Made by a program: the position numbers and the translations under genes. Below the pieces are notes generated by a model that saw nothing but the letters and a program-made list of their open reading frames with translations, was not told where the DNA came from and searched no databases. Below are positions 36,682 to 49,200 of a stretch of 64,000 nt of DNA, one piece after another; within the stretch, counting starts at the first letter, position 1, and the number at the start of each line of letters is the position of its first letter. This DNA is from Phalacrocorax aristotelis (lineage: Eukaryota; Chordata; Aves; Suliformes; Phalacrocoracidae): NCBI RefSeq assembly GCF_949628215.1, contig NC_134276.1, positions 104,105,756 to 104,169,755 on the forward strand, written 5' to 3'.

Positions 36682-38025
36682 CCATGCGCTTCTGCCACCA
36701 GGCTGCTTTGAGCCTTGTGCCCTGGCAGGAGCAAAGGTGCAGGAAGTAAATAGTGCTCAGGGCTTCCCTTTGAATGGACCATAGTTACGCCGTTATTGGC
36801 AAGGCACGGTGCATACCCCTGTGATGCCCACCAAACACATTTGAAGGGACTTTCTGGCTGTGCATCCATGGGAGACACCCCCCGAAATGCGGATAGACTG
36901 CATGCTGCCCGCAGGCTCAGGCTCAGCAAAGCAAAAACACCTGCAAGGATCTCTCTGGGAAATGTGAGGGTCACAAGCGTACCACTGTGCCTTTTTTGGA
37001 CCAAACTCACCATCTTCCTGTGTAAAGCTGGGATTTGATTGCACTGCTGCATCTCACTGGAAAATATTCTTTTGAATATAGAATGGGTTTTACCAGCTTT
37101 ACCTGCAAGGCAGAACTGAAAATTAAACCCTTTTGGTAGGCATCGTTCATTTATTCAACAGCACCACTGCCTCTGTTTTAGATGATGACTACTGAAGAAA
37201 ACATTTATAAAATTAAAAAAAAAATTATAACTATTCCTTAACATATTATCCTGTAGTATTTTGCCATGATAGCTGCCTCAAGAGCTGGAATATTCACACT
37301 AGTTAACTAGTTTGGACACCTAACTGTGGTGCCTAGGTGAGGAACCTAAGGGACACGCTGCCCACGGAGACATTTCTCCATAGTGCACTTCCCTGTTACC
37401 TGCTTAGGTACCTACCTCTTTCCATTGACTTCATTACATTGCTAATTTAAGCACCTTAACGAGATGTCTAAAATGCAGTGGTGCGAATTCCCCACTTGCT
37501 TGATGTGATCCTGTTTCTGCTTCTACCAATCCAGCCGACACTTTGCTGGTCTGATGAGGTTTAGTGGAGCCTACAGGCAAAAATAGAAAATCACCTGCTC
37601 CATAAATTTTTGAAGGAAAATGAAAATAGTGACCGAAAGATTATTTTTCTCACACATACTTTTTATCTGATATTATTCCTTTCTCTAAGGAATGTGAAAA
37701 AAATGAATAAGCTGCAAATTCAATCTCCTCCTTATGTTCTTATCACAGACATCTCAATGGGGTGTGTTTTTTCTCACCCTGTGTTTGCTATAAAAAGTGG
37801 AAAATTGAAAAGTACAAGTATCAGATCTGTCTGTACTTCAAAAGTTCTGTTGACCCAAAAAATACAAATTGAACACAAAAATGCATTATTTGCTGTCATG
37901 GCAAGATAAGGAAAATTTTTGTGTTAATAAAACCATGATTTTACATCATACTTAATAATAAGACAAAACAAAAACCAGTTTCCAAATTAGCAGAATTAAT
38001 TAAAATGTAATTATGTGTGACCTAC
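36682..38025. other. Intronic stretch with a GC-intermediate part
   Basis: 36682-37050 is GC-richer, with a 133-codon minus frame (36651-37052) that has no domain I recognise. The remainder is AT-rich with nothing identified. Confidence 0.4.
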
Positions 38026-38075
38026 CCTGAACCGATGTTCCTGATGAGCTGAGCTAATCCTCCGCCGCTTTCAAC
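38026..38075 (-). other. Candidate 50-base antisense or alternative exon
   Basis: On the minus strand a 50-base unit with three CpGs stands out in AT-rich intron. It is preceded by a branch-point-like CTGAC, a pyrimidine-rich stretch and ATTCAG, and followed by GTAGGT. Only one frame is open through the exon (VESGGGLAQLIRNIGS, then Gly), and it reaches a TAG just inside the donor. All signals are spaced as in a real internal exon. It is antisense to the GRIK1-like gene, so it would belong to an antisense transcript or a gene lying mostly outside the window. I do not recognise the peptide. A partial tRNA A-box-like TTAGCTCAG inside it means an old SINE fragment is a rival explanation. Confidence 0.35.
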
Positions 38076-39716
38076 CTGAATGGAATTGAAATATAAAAGT
38101 CAGAACTCTAGAAACCTGAATACATGGGGAATTTTGAGTAGATGCAAACACTGAAGTGACAAAACATTTCCTGGAGTGTTAGAAGCCTGACCAAAAGGTC
38201 ACAGAAATCTTTACGCCTCATAACTCCAATATAGTTTTTAAACACTTAACAATGAAAATAATTTTGTTCTGAAACTAAGTGTGACTTTGTTAGGTGAAAA
38301 GTAACTACTCTGGCATAGTTCAGAAAGACCTGGGTACGGATCTGAGCTCCTGCTGTGAAATCATCACTGTGTTTCCATGGACAATTCTCCAAGGGGTAGG
38401 AGTTGGCAGTTACTCTTTGCATCCTTTCCTGGTGCCAGTGCGCAGACAGAGTATATACAGAATATAAATTCCCTTTCCAGAATCAGTTTGTTTTTTCCCC
38501 ACAATCCTGGAATGAATAGGAGAAGTAAAGGTCAGAGTCCAGGCCAAACTAATTAATTATATCCCTAAATAACGATGGACTTATGTCTTAATGCAGAGGC
38601 TGCTTTTTTCCCCGCTCTGTGTAGGAAGTCCCTTTTAAACCTTTCTGTTGCTTTATCCAGATTGTCAGACAGCTCCACTTCTAGGTGTATTGATAGAGGA
38701 AAAGTGGTCATTAATCCTGGTTTAACATCTTATTCAGGTGTTTGTGCCACCATGCCTGATACGTATTTTGGATCCTCTCCTGAGTGTGGAGGTGAGGACA
38801 GGCTGAGGGATGTTAACATCCTGAGTCAAAAAAACCCCAGGCGGATTATTTTTCAGTGTCTATTCTTCTCTGAAAAACAATGCATTACGTTACAGGCACA
38901 TAATGACACTGCTGATATGCAACATTTCTGTTCTGATTAATTTCCTGCATGGATGAGATTATTCTGTATTGCAAGATGCCTTAAATGATGGTTCTGTATG
39001 TTTGGCAGGGTGGTTATAAAACATTGTTCTGGAAAGTAGTATATTCAGAATTCAAAACATGGGCTTTTTTCACTCTTGCTAGACCATATGCAAGTAGACA
39101 GTTTGCATCAGGCCCCTGGTGCCTACTTCTGAATTACTGCCTAAATAGGGAATATTTTGATAAAAGCAAAAAGCTTTCTGATGGCATTTCATGCCCCATT
39201 AGAAACTCGAGGACCAATCACTAATAAGGTTATACCAAATGTGTACTTATTCATATTCTTTTTCCTAGCTGTGCAAACGTTTCCAGCCTTTGCCCATTAT
39301 GAATGTTACAGCGCATGATGTGTGAATCAATCCTATCTGTGCAGACACAGCAGAATGAAAGGTATAATGATGTGGGAGTGAAGTGTCAATGCATAATTTG
39401 TATCTGACAGCACGCTCTGTGGAATGCTATCCGGCAGCCTTCCATGGCAGAGAGGTCCTCACGCACTTGGGAAATTCATCTGCACCAGCTCATTGTGTTT
39501 CTGCTTGGGTGGCAAGCTCATCATTTAGGATGAGTGAAATGCCATTCAGAGGCACTGCCGTAGTGGAGAATAAGGGCAATATACTTCTGCGCTACCCTGT
39601 TGAGACCCTTTAGCCCAAAAACTCATCTGGTGGAGAGTTTCACCTCTAGGACAAAAAAACCTGCCTCCAGCAAAGATCCAAACCCCTTCAACACAGTATT
39701 TTAGTGTTACCAAATT
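38076..39716. other. Intronic stretch, nothing recognised
   Basis: Includes a 121-codon + frame at 38575-38940 without domain or splice support. Confidence 0.45.
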
Positions 39717-40080
39717 ACAAAACAGAATAGAATATTTCAGTTGGAAAGGACCCACAATGATCATCTAGTCCAACTGCCTGACCACTTCAGGGCTGACCAA
39801 AAGTTATAGCATGTTGTTAAGGGCATTGTCCAAATGCCTGTTAAACACCGACAGGCGTGGGGCATCGACCACCTCTCTAGGAAGCCTGTTCCAGTGTTTG
39901 ATCCCCCTGTCTGTGGAGAAATGCTTCCTAATGTAAAGTCTGAACACTTTTTATAGAGTAGCAAACACCCTCTCAGTTCCATCCTGCAAGCACTAGCGCC
40001 CTGACCTACTGGGGTTGAAGAAGGTACCAAAGTGAAGAGGTGCAGCTGGCTCTGTAGGTGGTTGCTGTCTGCAACCTGCA
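39717..40080 (-). mobile_element. CR1 LINE, 5'-truncated copy
   Basis: The + strand reads the reverse complement of a CR1 3' end: degenerate octamer tail (CAGAATAGAATATT), GTTGGAAAGGACCCACAATG, ATCATCTAGTCCAACTGCC, then the end of the reverse transcriptase ORF (TGGGGCATCGACCACCTC, GGAAGCCTGTTCCAGTG, CTGTGGAGAAATGCTTCC). Identity is clear to about 39960; the boundary beyond that is vague. Confidence 0.9.
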
Positions 40081-40194
40081 GCAAAACAGAAAATTCCTGA
40101 GCTAAAGTTCTTTCCTCAGTTCACCTGAGCATGTTTATATATTATAAATCTTAGGACCGTCAGATTGTCCACACATTTAAATCAACACCATGCA

Positions 40195-40243
40195 TCAAAA
40201 GCTAGTGGAGCTGTGTCAGTTTACACCTCAGCGATGATCTCCC
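40195..40243. repeat. Old palindromic repeat, copy 2 (half element)
   Basis: The core GGAGCTGTGTCAGTTTACA followed by GCGATGATCT resembles the right half of the copy at 10564-10640, with 14 of 19 core bases shared by eye. It is consistent with one arm of a diverged dispersed palindrome. Confidence 0.45.
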
Positions 40244-43200
40244 AAACAGACATTTCATATTGGAGTAAGAAAAGGACCCAGAGCTTGATCTTGCACTAGG
40301 AAACAGTGGGAACAGATCCTGATTTTGACCCAATAGATTCAGCTGCAGCTGAGTGTACTTCGAGAGTCTATTTGAATTTGAGGTTTCATTTACCTATAGG
40401 CTTTTTTCTTAAACCTTCACTTTTTTGAATGGATGCTTTTGTGTACCATGATTAGTGATTCCTTGCTATTCCAGGATCATAATAACAAGGTTTATTATGT
40501 TCTAACCCAGTGTGTTGTGACAATATTGCAAAATTATTGTTTTGTTTCTCCTAAACTGAAGATTTTTTGTAACAGTAATAATAATAAAAGACATACAGGC
40601 TGATGAATTATCTGCTGTATCAAACTGCAGCACAATGGAATCTGAAATAGCTGAGAGTGTAAAACTGAAAAATATCTCAATTTACCAGTGAAACACTAAC
40701 ACACACTAAACTTTTGCTGCAGTATTCCTCATCTAATTTTTAGTTTTGTCTTTGCAAGCAGACAAGACTCACACTTCTCGGGTGGTGAATTTTAAGCAGA
40801 TTGTAGGGATATTCAGTGCAGGCTTTCCCTGGAACACATAAATTGCGTTCTTTGTGCAGGTTCAGGCTCAGAGGAAAGCAGTACTTCTCAGTCTGGTACA
40901 AGATCTATTTCCAAATGAATAAATAATAACTATTGGTGCATCACTAGATACTAGCTAACTTCTTGTATAATGTATCAGATAGAATAATTTGAAATTAAAT
41001 TGCTACTGCTGACTATGTGCGGTTAACGTTTTTCAATATATAATTCTTGTGAGGTTTACAACTTCGGCCACAGGAGTTGGAGTAGTCATAACTTGTTTTG
41101 CTTTACACCAGTGGGTAGCTGGATCATCTGAAGGCACAGCAAAAAAAATGTATACTAGCATCTGTTTTTCACCAGAGTTACAGCTTATCTTGTCCTGAGA
41201 TCATGGGAAGGAGGAACAGGAACAGTGGCATGGCAGAGAGCAGCACAGTACTCCAAGCCTGGACCTCTGCTAGTTTTCGTAGACATGGATGCTGCCGCAT
41301 CTGATCTACTGTGGCCTCTGCTGAGGGAAATCCCTCACCTGGGATCTCAGTACTTCTTGGGCAGGAACCTTAGCTGTTCTGGGATTTTCGTAAGCAGAAA
41401 CTGTCAACTGTGCAGTTTTCAGGGATGGCTAGCCTCAAATCCTTGACATCCTTCCTACTAGTGAGAGGGTTTAAATCCAGGTATCCATCTCAGTGTCCAT
41501 GGTGTAGTGCATCATCCACCTTCCCTCTCTGAAATTAAGTTCTCACTAACATGCGGAATATGGGTAAGTAACAGTTACTTGAAGAAATTCCTGGGTAAAG
41601 GTAGTGCTATTAATTTTCTGTCACTGTATCAAATACATCTTACAAAAGGTTGTATCTATTCTGGGAGATAGGGCCTGCTATTTAGCATCAGTTCTGCTTG
41701 CTGAACTACTTTGTGTTAAACTCCACCCACCCGTTAAATTTCACCAGTTCTAGGGCATGTTAAAGGTACGATGTTTTTTCTGCCCTGGATTTGGAGGCAG
41801 TTGACACATTTGGGCATCCTGCGCTATTTGAAATCATTCACACTAAAACATGAGGCTTCAAAATAGGACTTTGATGGGATTTTAGATGTGCACATGCCCA
41901 TTGCTGGCCCTCTGTGTGGAGATGAACTCCAAGAAAAGCATGGCCTGGGTGGTTACTTACCTCTCAGTTCCTCACATGCCAGTGCGCCAACAGAGTGGGG
42001 CTTTTACTACTAGGCTCTGATTTCCATTTCAGCAAGCAAACATAGAGCACAGCATTCAGAACATGGTAAGAGAAAAAGAAATTGAAGGTTTTTTCTGGTT
42101 TTCAAGAGAAAGTGTTGCACTGCTTAAGATTTGAGATGTCCTGTAAAGGCTGGTCATTTAGTTTTGTTATTCATCTTTGTCTAGTCAGGCTACAAGTTTT
42201 GAGGACAGAAACCATTTCTCTGTGTGCACTTATACAACATAAAGGGAATACTGATTTTTCCTGTACCTCTGACTGACCTTCAGAACTGCCCAAGCTACTT
42301 GATTGGTTTAAGTGAAAAAAATCTTTTCATGGGGAACTAGTAAAAAAGACTGGGTGAGGGTAAGTGTGCTTCAGATGTCAGACTTTGGTGCAGGACCTCT
42401 GACCTAGAAAAGTAGTTTTTGAGGAGCTGGTGCTAAATCATGATTAAAGCTCTTTGTAGCATCTAAAATTGTCTCCTAAAGAATGACACAGATGACCACG
42501 TTGTGCCACCTATATACACTGGAGAACTTAAAAAGGGGAGGGAGGATCAGTGTTGCATATCTGTGAGACCAGGTTTTGTGGGAGAAACCCTGTAAGAATG
42601 ACCTCTAGCCACCTTGATGGGAGTCAGTGTCTAGACGGCAAGCAGTATTGATAAGGTGCCCATAAAACGATAATATTTTCAAGGGAGTTAATATGTACAC
42701 TCTTGCATATAGTCCCCACCTAATATGCTTTCTGAGGAGTGTACGCCTGGAGATAGTAAGCAAATCAGCTCTACTAGCCTTTCTGGGACCACCACTGTGG
42801 TGGCTGCCACTAGTGTTCATCAGGCTAAGTAATGAAGAAAGAGGAACATTAAATAGGAAAGGAAAATGACAGCAGAGTTGGTCAAGGGATGTTTAAAGAA
42901 CGAGCCCCCCCAGCTCTGCCCATAAATAAATAACTTATGCAAATCTGTTTGCCCTTCATTGTTATTCATCTGCCATATGCTCTGTGTCCTCATTGGATTC
43001 TTTTCATGCTTTCTTGTGCACAGAATTAACATGAATCCTCACTTTGTACTGCAAAATTGTGAAGACAATTTAGCTTTGATTAATTCTAGTTGCAAGTGAA
43101 TTCGAAACATGCACGGGGGGCAGTTACTCTTTAATCTCTTCTAAATCCCAAAGTTCCTAGTATGAAAATATTAGTCATTATCTTCACAATAGAATATGAT

Positions 43201-46200
43201 AAAATGCAGCATTTGCTGATTATGGGGGAAATCATTTTATCAGTTGCAATTGGGAAAGGAATGCTTAATGTTATTACACTGAGGATCTCTAGAATGAAAA
43301 GGTACTTTCCTGTGCAAACACTCTTGAGGAATGTGAGCAAAAAAGGCCAGGAAAACCTACAGGATTTTTCCTCCATTCATCCCCTCCTCTTTCCAAGTCA
43401 TTTGGTGTCACAGAAGTCTGTGGAGAGGCGGTATCTTTGGTTACCTGACACTCCTGGAAAAAAATGGTCAAGCTCTTAGATGCGTAGTCCCTTCCACATG
43501 ATTTCATAGTGTGAACATCTCTGCTGTGCCTCCACAGACATCCTTCTTCTAAGTTTGAGCGATAAGGGATCCTGCCAATGGAATTATTTCCTTAATACAA
43601 TTATTGCGGTTAATTTGATTATGAATTAAAATTTCATTAGTTCTCTGATGAGGTAAGTAGATTTAAAATGAAGCTTTGCCCAAAGAAGATGTGGTGAAGG
43701 GTCACTGCAGAGATCCATACTTACTGTGCCCCCCTGATTCTGTATCAGATTTACCCAGAACAAAACAGCCTTTTCCTGTCCTAACCTCCAGGTTCTCCGT
43801 GGATTCTGAGACTCAAGAGGGTTTCTTTCCTCTCACTCATCATCATTGTAAGTAGCCAAATTATGCCCTCAGGTCACTTTGTGCATCCTTATTACCTTCA
43901 AAGTGAATCCGGTGATGTACAGCCTTATTAGATTTGAGGAAGTTTGCATAGGTTTCTCCAAAGGCACAGTCTGAAAGTAATGGAGTTATAGAATATTACA
44001 TTAGCTGCTTTTTCTGCTGGTGCTGGGAAGGACCCAGCTATGCTGTCAAAGCATTGGTGAACCTTCAAGGGGAAGAAAATATTTAGAAGAAAAATATAAT
44101 ATTAAGTAAGTGGGACACAGGAATTACAAGGGTTTCGTTAATTTTTACAGCCCATTTGAAGCTGATTCACATTTTCTTACCAACATTTCCATTACACTAA
44201 GGTTTCAGTAAAATAAGGACTTGGGTTACTAGAGGTGATTTACATTTACATGCTGCATCTTTTATATGCCTTTACTAAAGAAGGCATTCTGAAGCATAGC
44301 ATCCCAAATGATTCAGGCATCAGATTAAAGAGCTATTCAGAAGTGCTAAGCAAAAGTAAACATCAGAAATCACATGTCACAGTCAGAGGAAAATGAAGGA
44401 TATATTAAAGGCAGCTTACTTTTTAATAAGAGTTCTAATTACTTCTTCTTACATTATGTCAACATTGCCCTAGGAAACGGAATGCTTCATCACCTTCTGT
44501 GTCCTTTTACAAAGTGCGTTTTTTGCTCTGTCTTTTCAAACATTTTCTGGAAGGTTAATGCTCAGTAACTTCTTCAAGCTGGCAATGCGGCCATGCCAGT
44601 TGTTCTTCACACTGGCAGCGCTGCCATCCCATTACATGATGTCATTTTGAGAATCTGTTTTGAGGAGCTCCAGTTACAATTCCACTACCATGAGGTCCAG
44701 TGGACACTGGTCAGTGTCTCAGGAGAATAACTGAAACACCATTTGATTCTGGTAATACCTATGGTCTTCAGGTTTTCATTCTGTGCCATACCTTCTATTG
44801 TTTCTCTGACTAGATAATAAATTCTTTGGTTCCTCTCACATGGATTGTGCAGCGCCTGGTGCAGGGAGCCTCGAGGCTCGGCTGGAGCAGTAAGGTGTTA
44901 GTCATCTTTACTTCAGAGCCAAATGCGGGCATAGTTTGGACTTGACCATAGTTTTGAAAAATCTTAAATTTTAGTAAACACTCCTGTTTACTCAACTTCA
45001 TTTAATTTGTAAGTAGAATTTAAATATGCATATCAATTTATTTTTGCACATTTTTTAATGGAGAGATGCAAATGCAGTGTGAAAAAAAGACAGTGGTAGC
45101 CTGATGGCTGTTTCTCCTATTCAGGCCATGTGCAATTTAAAAAAAGCTACAAAGAAGCATTCTTCTCCTCTGTGGGAATGGAGTAAATAATGATCAAGTT
45201 CAGTAAAACTTGTGTCTAATCAGACTGAAATAATTTTTCCAAATGGCTCTATAAGTTAAAATATTTGCTCTGTCTTGAGCACCAGGGGAAGACAGATTGT
45301 AACACATTCACCATAAAAGGTCAGCAGACCCAAATGAAAATGCAGAAACATCAATCGTTTCCATTCACTAATCATATATAATTGGTCTGGCTCACCTGAA
45401 CTAGAACACATTTGTTATTATGATGCATAATTAAGGTTCTTTTCATTTTGCTGCTTTCCAGTTGCAATTATCTTTCTTTTAACGAATGTGCAAAAAGGAA
45501 ACTTCTTGTAAAAATGAAGATACATTTGACAAATTAGTATAATTAAGAAAATGTCCCTGAAAGAGGTGAAAATTCGTAAGTATGAACATTTTCAGTTCCA
45601 GGTTACTTATTGACTGTCATCTGTGAATTCCATGAGACAGAAGAAATGCTGATTTTGTCTCCTATGGATGCATTCAATTTTCTGTTTAATTTTAACATGC
45701 AGTCAGGCATATTGTGTGACCAACATTCTGGATCAAATCATTAAATGGCAGGGCTAATTCTGACTATGACTGAGAATTTTAGCATTTAAATGACATGTAA
45801 AGACAGCAATAAACTGTATAAAGACATAATTCCCTTGAGTAACCTGAGGAGATACCATAAAGCAACCGAGCACTAAATGTTTTTGTGTTCAACAGCGTTA
45901 AGGAGGTCTGTTACATAATGTGCCGTGAATAGGACATGTTATGTTGTCTTTTGCTGGACCTTGCCCGGTCTTCTTTTTTTTCTTCAGCAGATAATTTTGA
46001 GAATTAAGACTTGGAATTTTCTGTGGTTCCACATACACAGCAGAGTGACAACATTCCATGTGAGGGATGAAATTGTAAAATTCAGAATGGCTGAAACATT
46101 TACCCCTTTTTTTTTGCTTTTCACCTTTAAATCTTCTCATGCTTTGGTTTTGCTCTTAGAAAAATGGATTTCTTCCCTTCTTCTTCTTCCCATTTTTCTT

Positions 46201-49200
46201 GTACCAAAATGTCCCTCAAAAACACCGTGCCCCCTATCTCTCCTGAATTTTCCCAGTCCCACATTCTTCTTTCCAGTTCCCTGACAAAGCTCTGTGCACA
46301 ATGTCAGGGGCTCTCTTCTTATACATTGTGCCTAGAAAAAATGGATTAAAGTAAAACATGAGGTAATGCACTTCAGGGAAAAAAATAAATTCCTTTCAAA
46401 CCGAACCTCGAAGTGAGATAATATTTTAAGGCAAAGCTAAAGATATTGCTTTCAGGAGGAGCGTAGTGCCAGTAAGAGATATTGTATTTTAGCCTTGGAT
46501 GCACAACTCTTCGGAGCAGTCCCAGCCCACTAACAATGCAAGCTCCCCAGCATGCCTCCAGGCTGCCTTGCACTTTAGGATTAAGATTAGGGCAGTCACT
46601 GTCAGAGTTCTGAACCTGGCTTTCAAAGGTAGGTGAGGCTGGTCAGTGTCAGCTGTTAGTAACAGCTTTTAAGCCTGTGTAACATGGGCTGGCCTTTAAC
46701 TGCTGGACCAAAGGCTCTTGAGCCAAATCAAAGACCCCATGCTATTTAGCTCCTCTGCAGCAGTAACCTTCTGGACACTCGTGCATGTGTTTGATCTAAT
46801 AATCTATTAAATATATAAGTCTGAGCCCATGGGTGCAGATGAGCCAGAACAAGCCACTGATCCTCTGTCACTGCAGCACTCCTCCAGTGAGATATAGTGA
46901 GATCTGGAATAAAACTCTGAAAACAAGACCTTCTTCCAAAAGGCACTTGTTTATCAAAGGTGGAAGGGAGCTTGGCTGTGTCCCCGTGAAAGCAAGTGTT
47001 TGAGGGGAATGGGGATATGGACACCTCTCTCCAAAACCTGACTGTGAAGTGAAGACCAAAAGTGAAGATCTCTGCCTTGCTAGTCTCAGTCTCAGCCTGA
47101 GAAACAACTAATAACTGGTATTCCCACATGCACTGTTCTGCACTCCTTGTGCTGTTTCAGCCCCATACTTTCTGGGCATAAACAAAGACACCCCACCCTC
47201 AGAATGATGGTCATGTGCTGGCGGCAAGCTCTGCCATCACTTGAACAAAGTTCCTGCCTGAAGTCTTATTCCACCTACTTTGTTTGTTTGTTTGTTACCA
47301 CTGCGAGCTTCTTTCAGGGCAGCTTTTTCTGCAGACATGAAATGATGACATGGCACTAACTGCTACCTGAGTCTGCCAAGCCCATCTCCAGAGGGGGATA
47401 AGCTAATTTTGAACAAAGCAGCCTCTTTTAAGCTAAATCAAAGCAAGAAACCACTGCAGCTGGTCCCAGTTAACCATGAATGCAAAATAGGCACTTTATT
47501 AATACAAAAGTTTAAGTGAAATCTCACATTCTGAACAATAAATATTTTGTCTTTTTTCTGGTGTATAGCTACTTCCTGTAACTTAAAGATAAATTTAAGA
47601 TTTTAGAAGTGATTATAATTTTAAATAATGTTGTTAAAGTCAGTGACGGGTTAGACAATTATTAGTATCTTAAGGGATCTAAGATTAAAGATCATCATAT
47701 TAAGAAAATGTATGCAGTCATTAATGTAATTTTGAAGAGTAAAGCCTGTCTAATCTAATTTACTATATTGCATTATGATATATAATTTTGACTAATTAAA
47801 TGCCTCTAATCTTTTTGCAAGCTTAAGCTTCAATTAACCAATATTTACTTAGAATAAGATTGAATACCTCAGTTTCCAAGAAAAACCTTTAAGAAGTAGC
47901 ATCCTAATTTCAACTGAAGCAATGCAGTGCAGGGATACTGAGAGCCATTTTAGAGAATCAAAATGCATTCAATGATTGAGAACAGCATTTACATAAGGAA
48001 GACTATTAAACTGGTAAAATGAATGTAATAACACGTTAGAGGCATAATGCTTCGGCAGCACGATTATCCAGAATTTAGGATGCAGAAAAAGAAAATGGCT
48101 TTATTCTTGTCTGTTTGTGCAGCATACAATGTCAGGCAGGTCAAAGCTCGTTAGCAAGTTGCTTTAAGGTTCAGCTTCCATAGGTTTTCACCGCAAAACA
48201 GAAGGGGTAATAACTATTTCTGTGTGCAAAAGAAGAGACACCGCAGAAAGAAAATGCAGCATGACTGGAAGGCAATTTATTAAAATCCTCAACACTGTTA
48301 ACTGTAGAATGAAAGCTGCATTTACAAACCATGGGATGCATCAGGCAAGACAAGATATAATAATGATAAACAAACTAGAAAGCAGAAAACTTCTTAGCAG
48401 AAAAAAAGTGAAGGCATCACAGCAAACCACTGTTTAAAAATGTGTCTGCTATCAGATATTTCATGCAGCACAGCAGCAATTCATATTTAAGGCTTGTCAA
48501 ATATACCTGTTCTCTGTATAATGAAATACCCCCAAACTAACACAAACAGTTTTTAAACAGTCACCAAAAGGAGAGGCAAGAGCCTGGAAATCATTGCCTG
48601 TCATTTCCAGGGGAATGATGAGACCATATAAATGCAGCTTCTCTTCCCCTGAAGAGTGGCTGGGAATCCTGAGCAGTCGCTCCTCTCTGCTCCCTCTCTC
48701 CCTCACCCCTGTGTTAACCTGTATCGTTTCTTAGGGGAGGGAGAGTGGGGCGAAGAGAGGGGTTTTTCCCCCACTCCCTTCTAAGAACTTGTCTTTTAAT
48801 TTATGAGTGAGAGATGGGATGGGAGGCTGCTCCAGAACCCCATTTTCCTTACCATCTGATTTATTCACAACTGCTTCATATCTGCTTCTCCATGTGCTTC
48901 TGGTTGTGTCCTTCAGCCTTTGCCTCCCTGTGTATCAGACCCCTCCATGCCACCAAAAAGTGGTTTTCAAAAAAGGAGCCTTGTTCTTTTGCAGCCTTTA
49001 TTTTGCTCTGTGATCAAGCCTTTTTTATCTATCCTCCACTCAGAAGATGGATTTTTCCACCTCCTGAACGTCCTGGCAGGGCACCCCTGCACACCTTTTT
49101 GGAATATATAGGTGACGAGGATTGCGTGCTGTCTTCCTGGTGAGCTCTCACCAATACCTAGTGCAATCCCACCAGTATTTTACTCTCTCTAGGGAGCAGA

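Noticed and set aside
38040..38075. tRNA gene suggested by TTAGCTCAG on the minus strand
   Set aside because: Only an A-box-like piece matches. The expected B box (GGTTCGANTCC) is not met by GGTTCAGGGTA, and no cloverleaf can be drawn.
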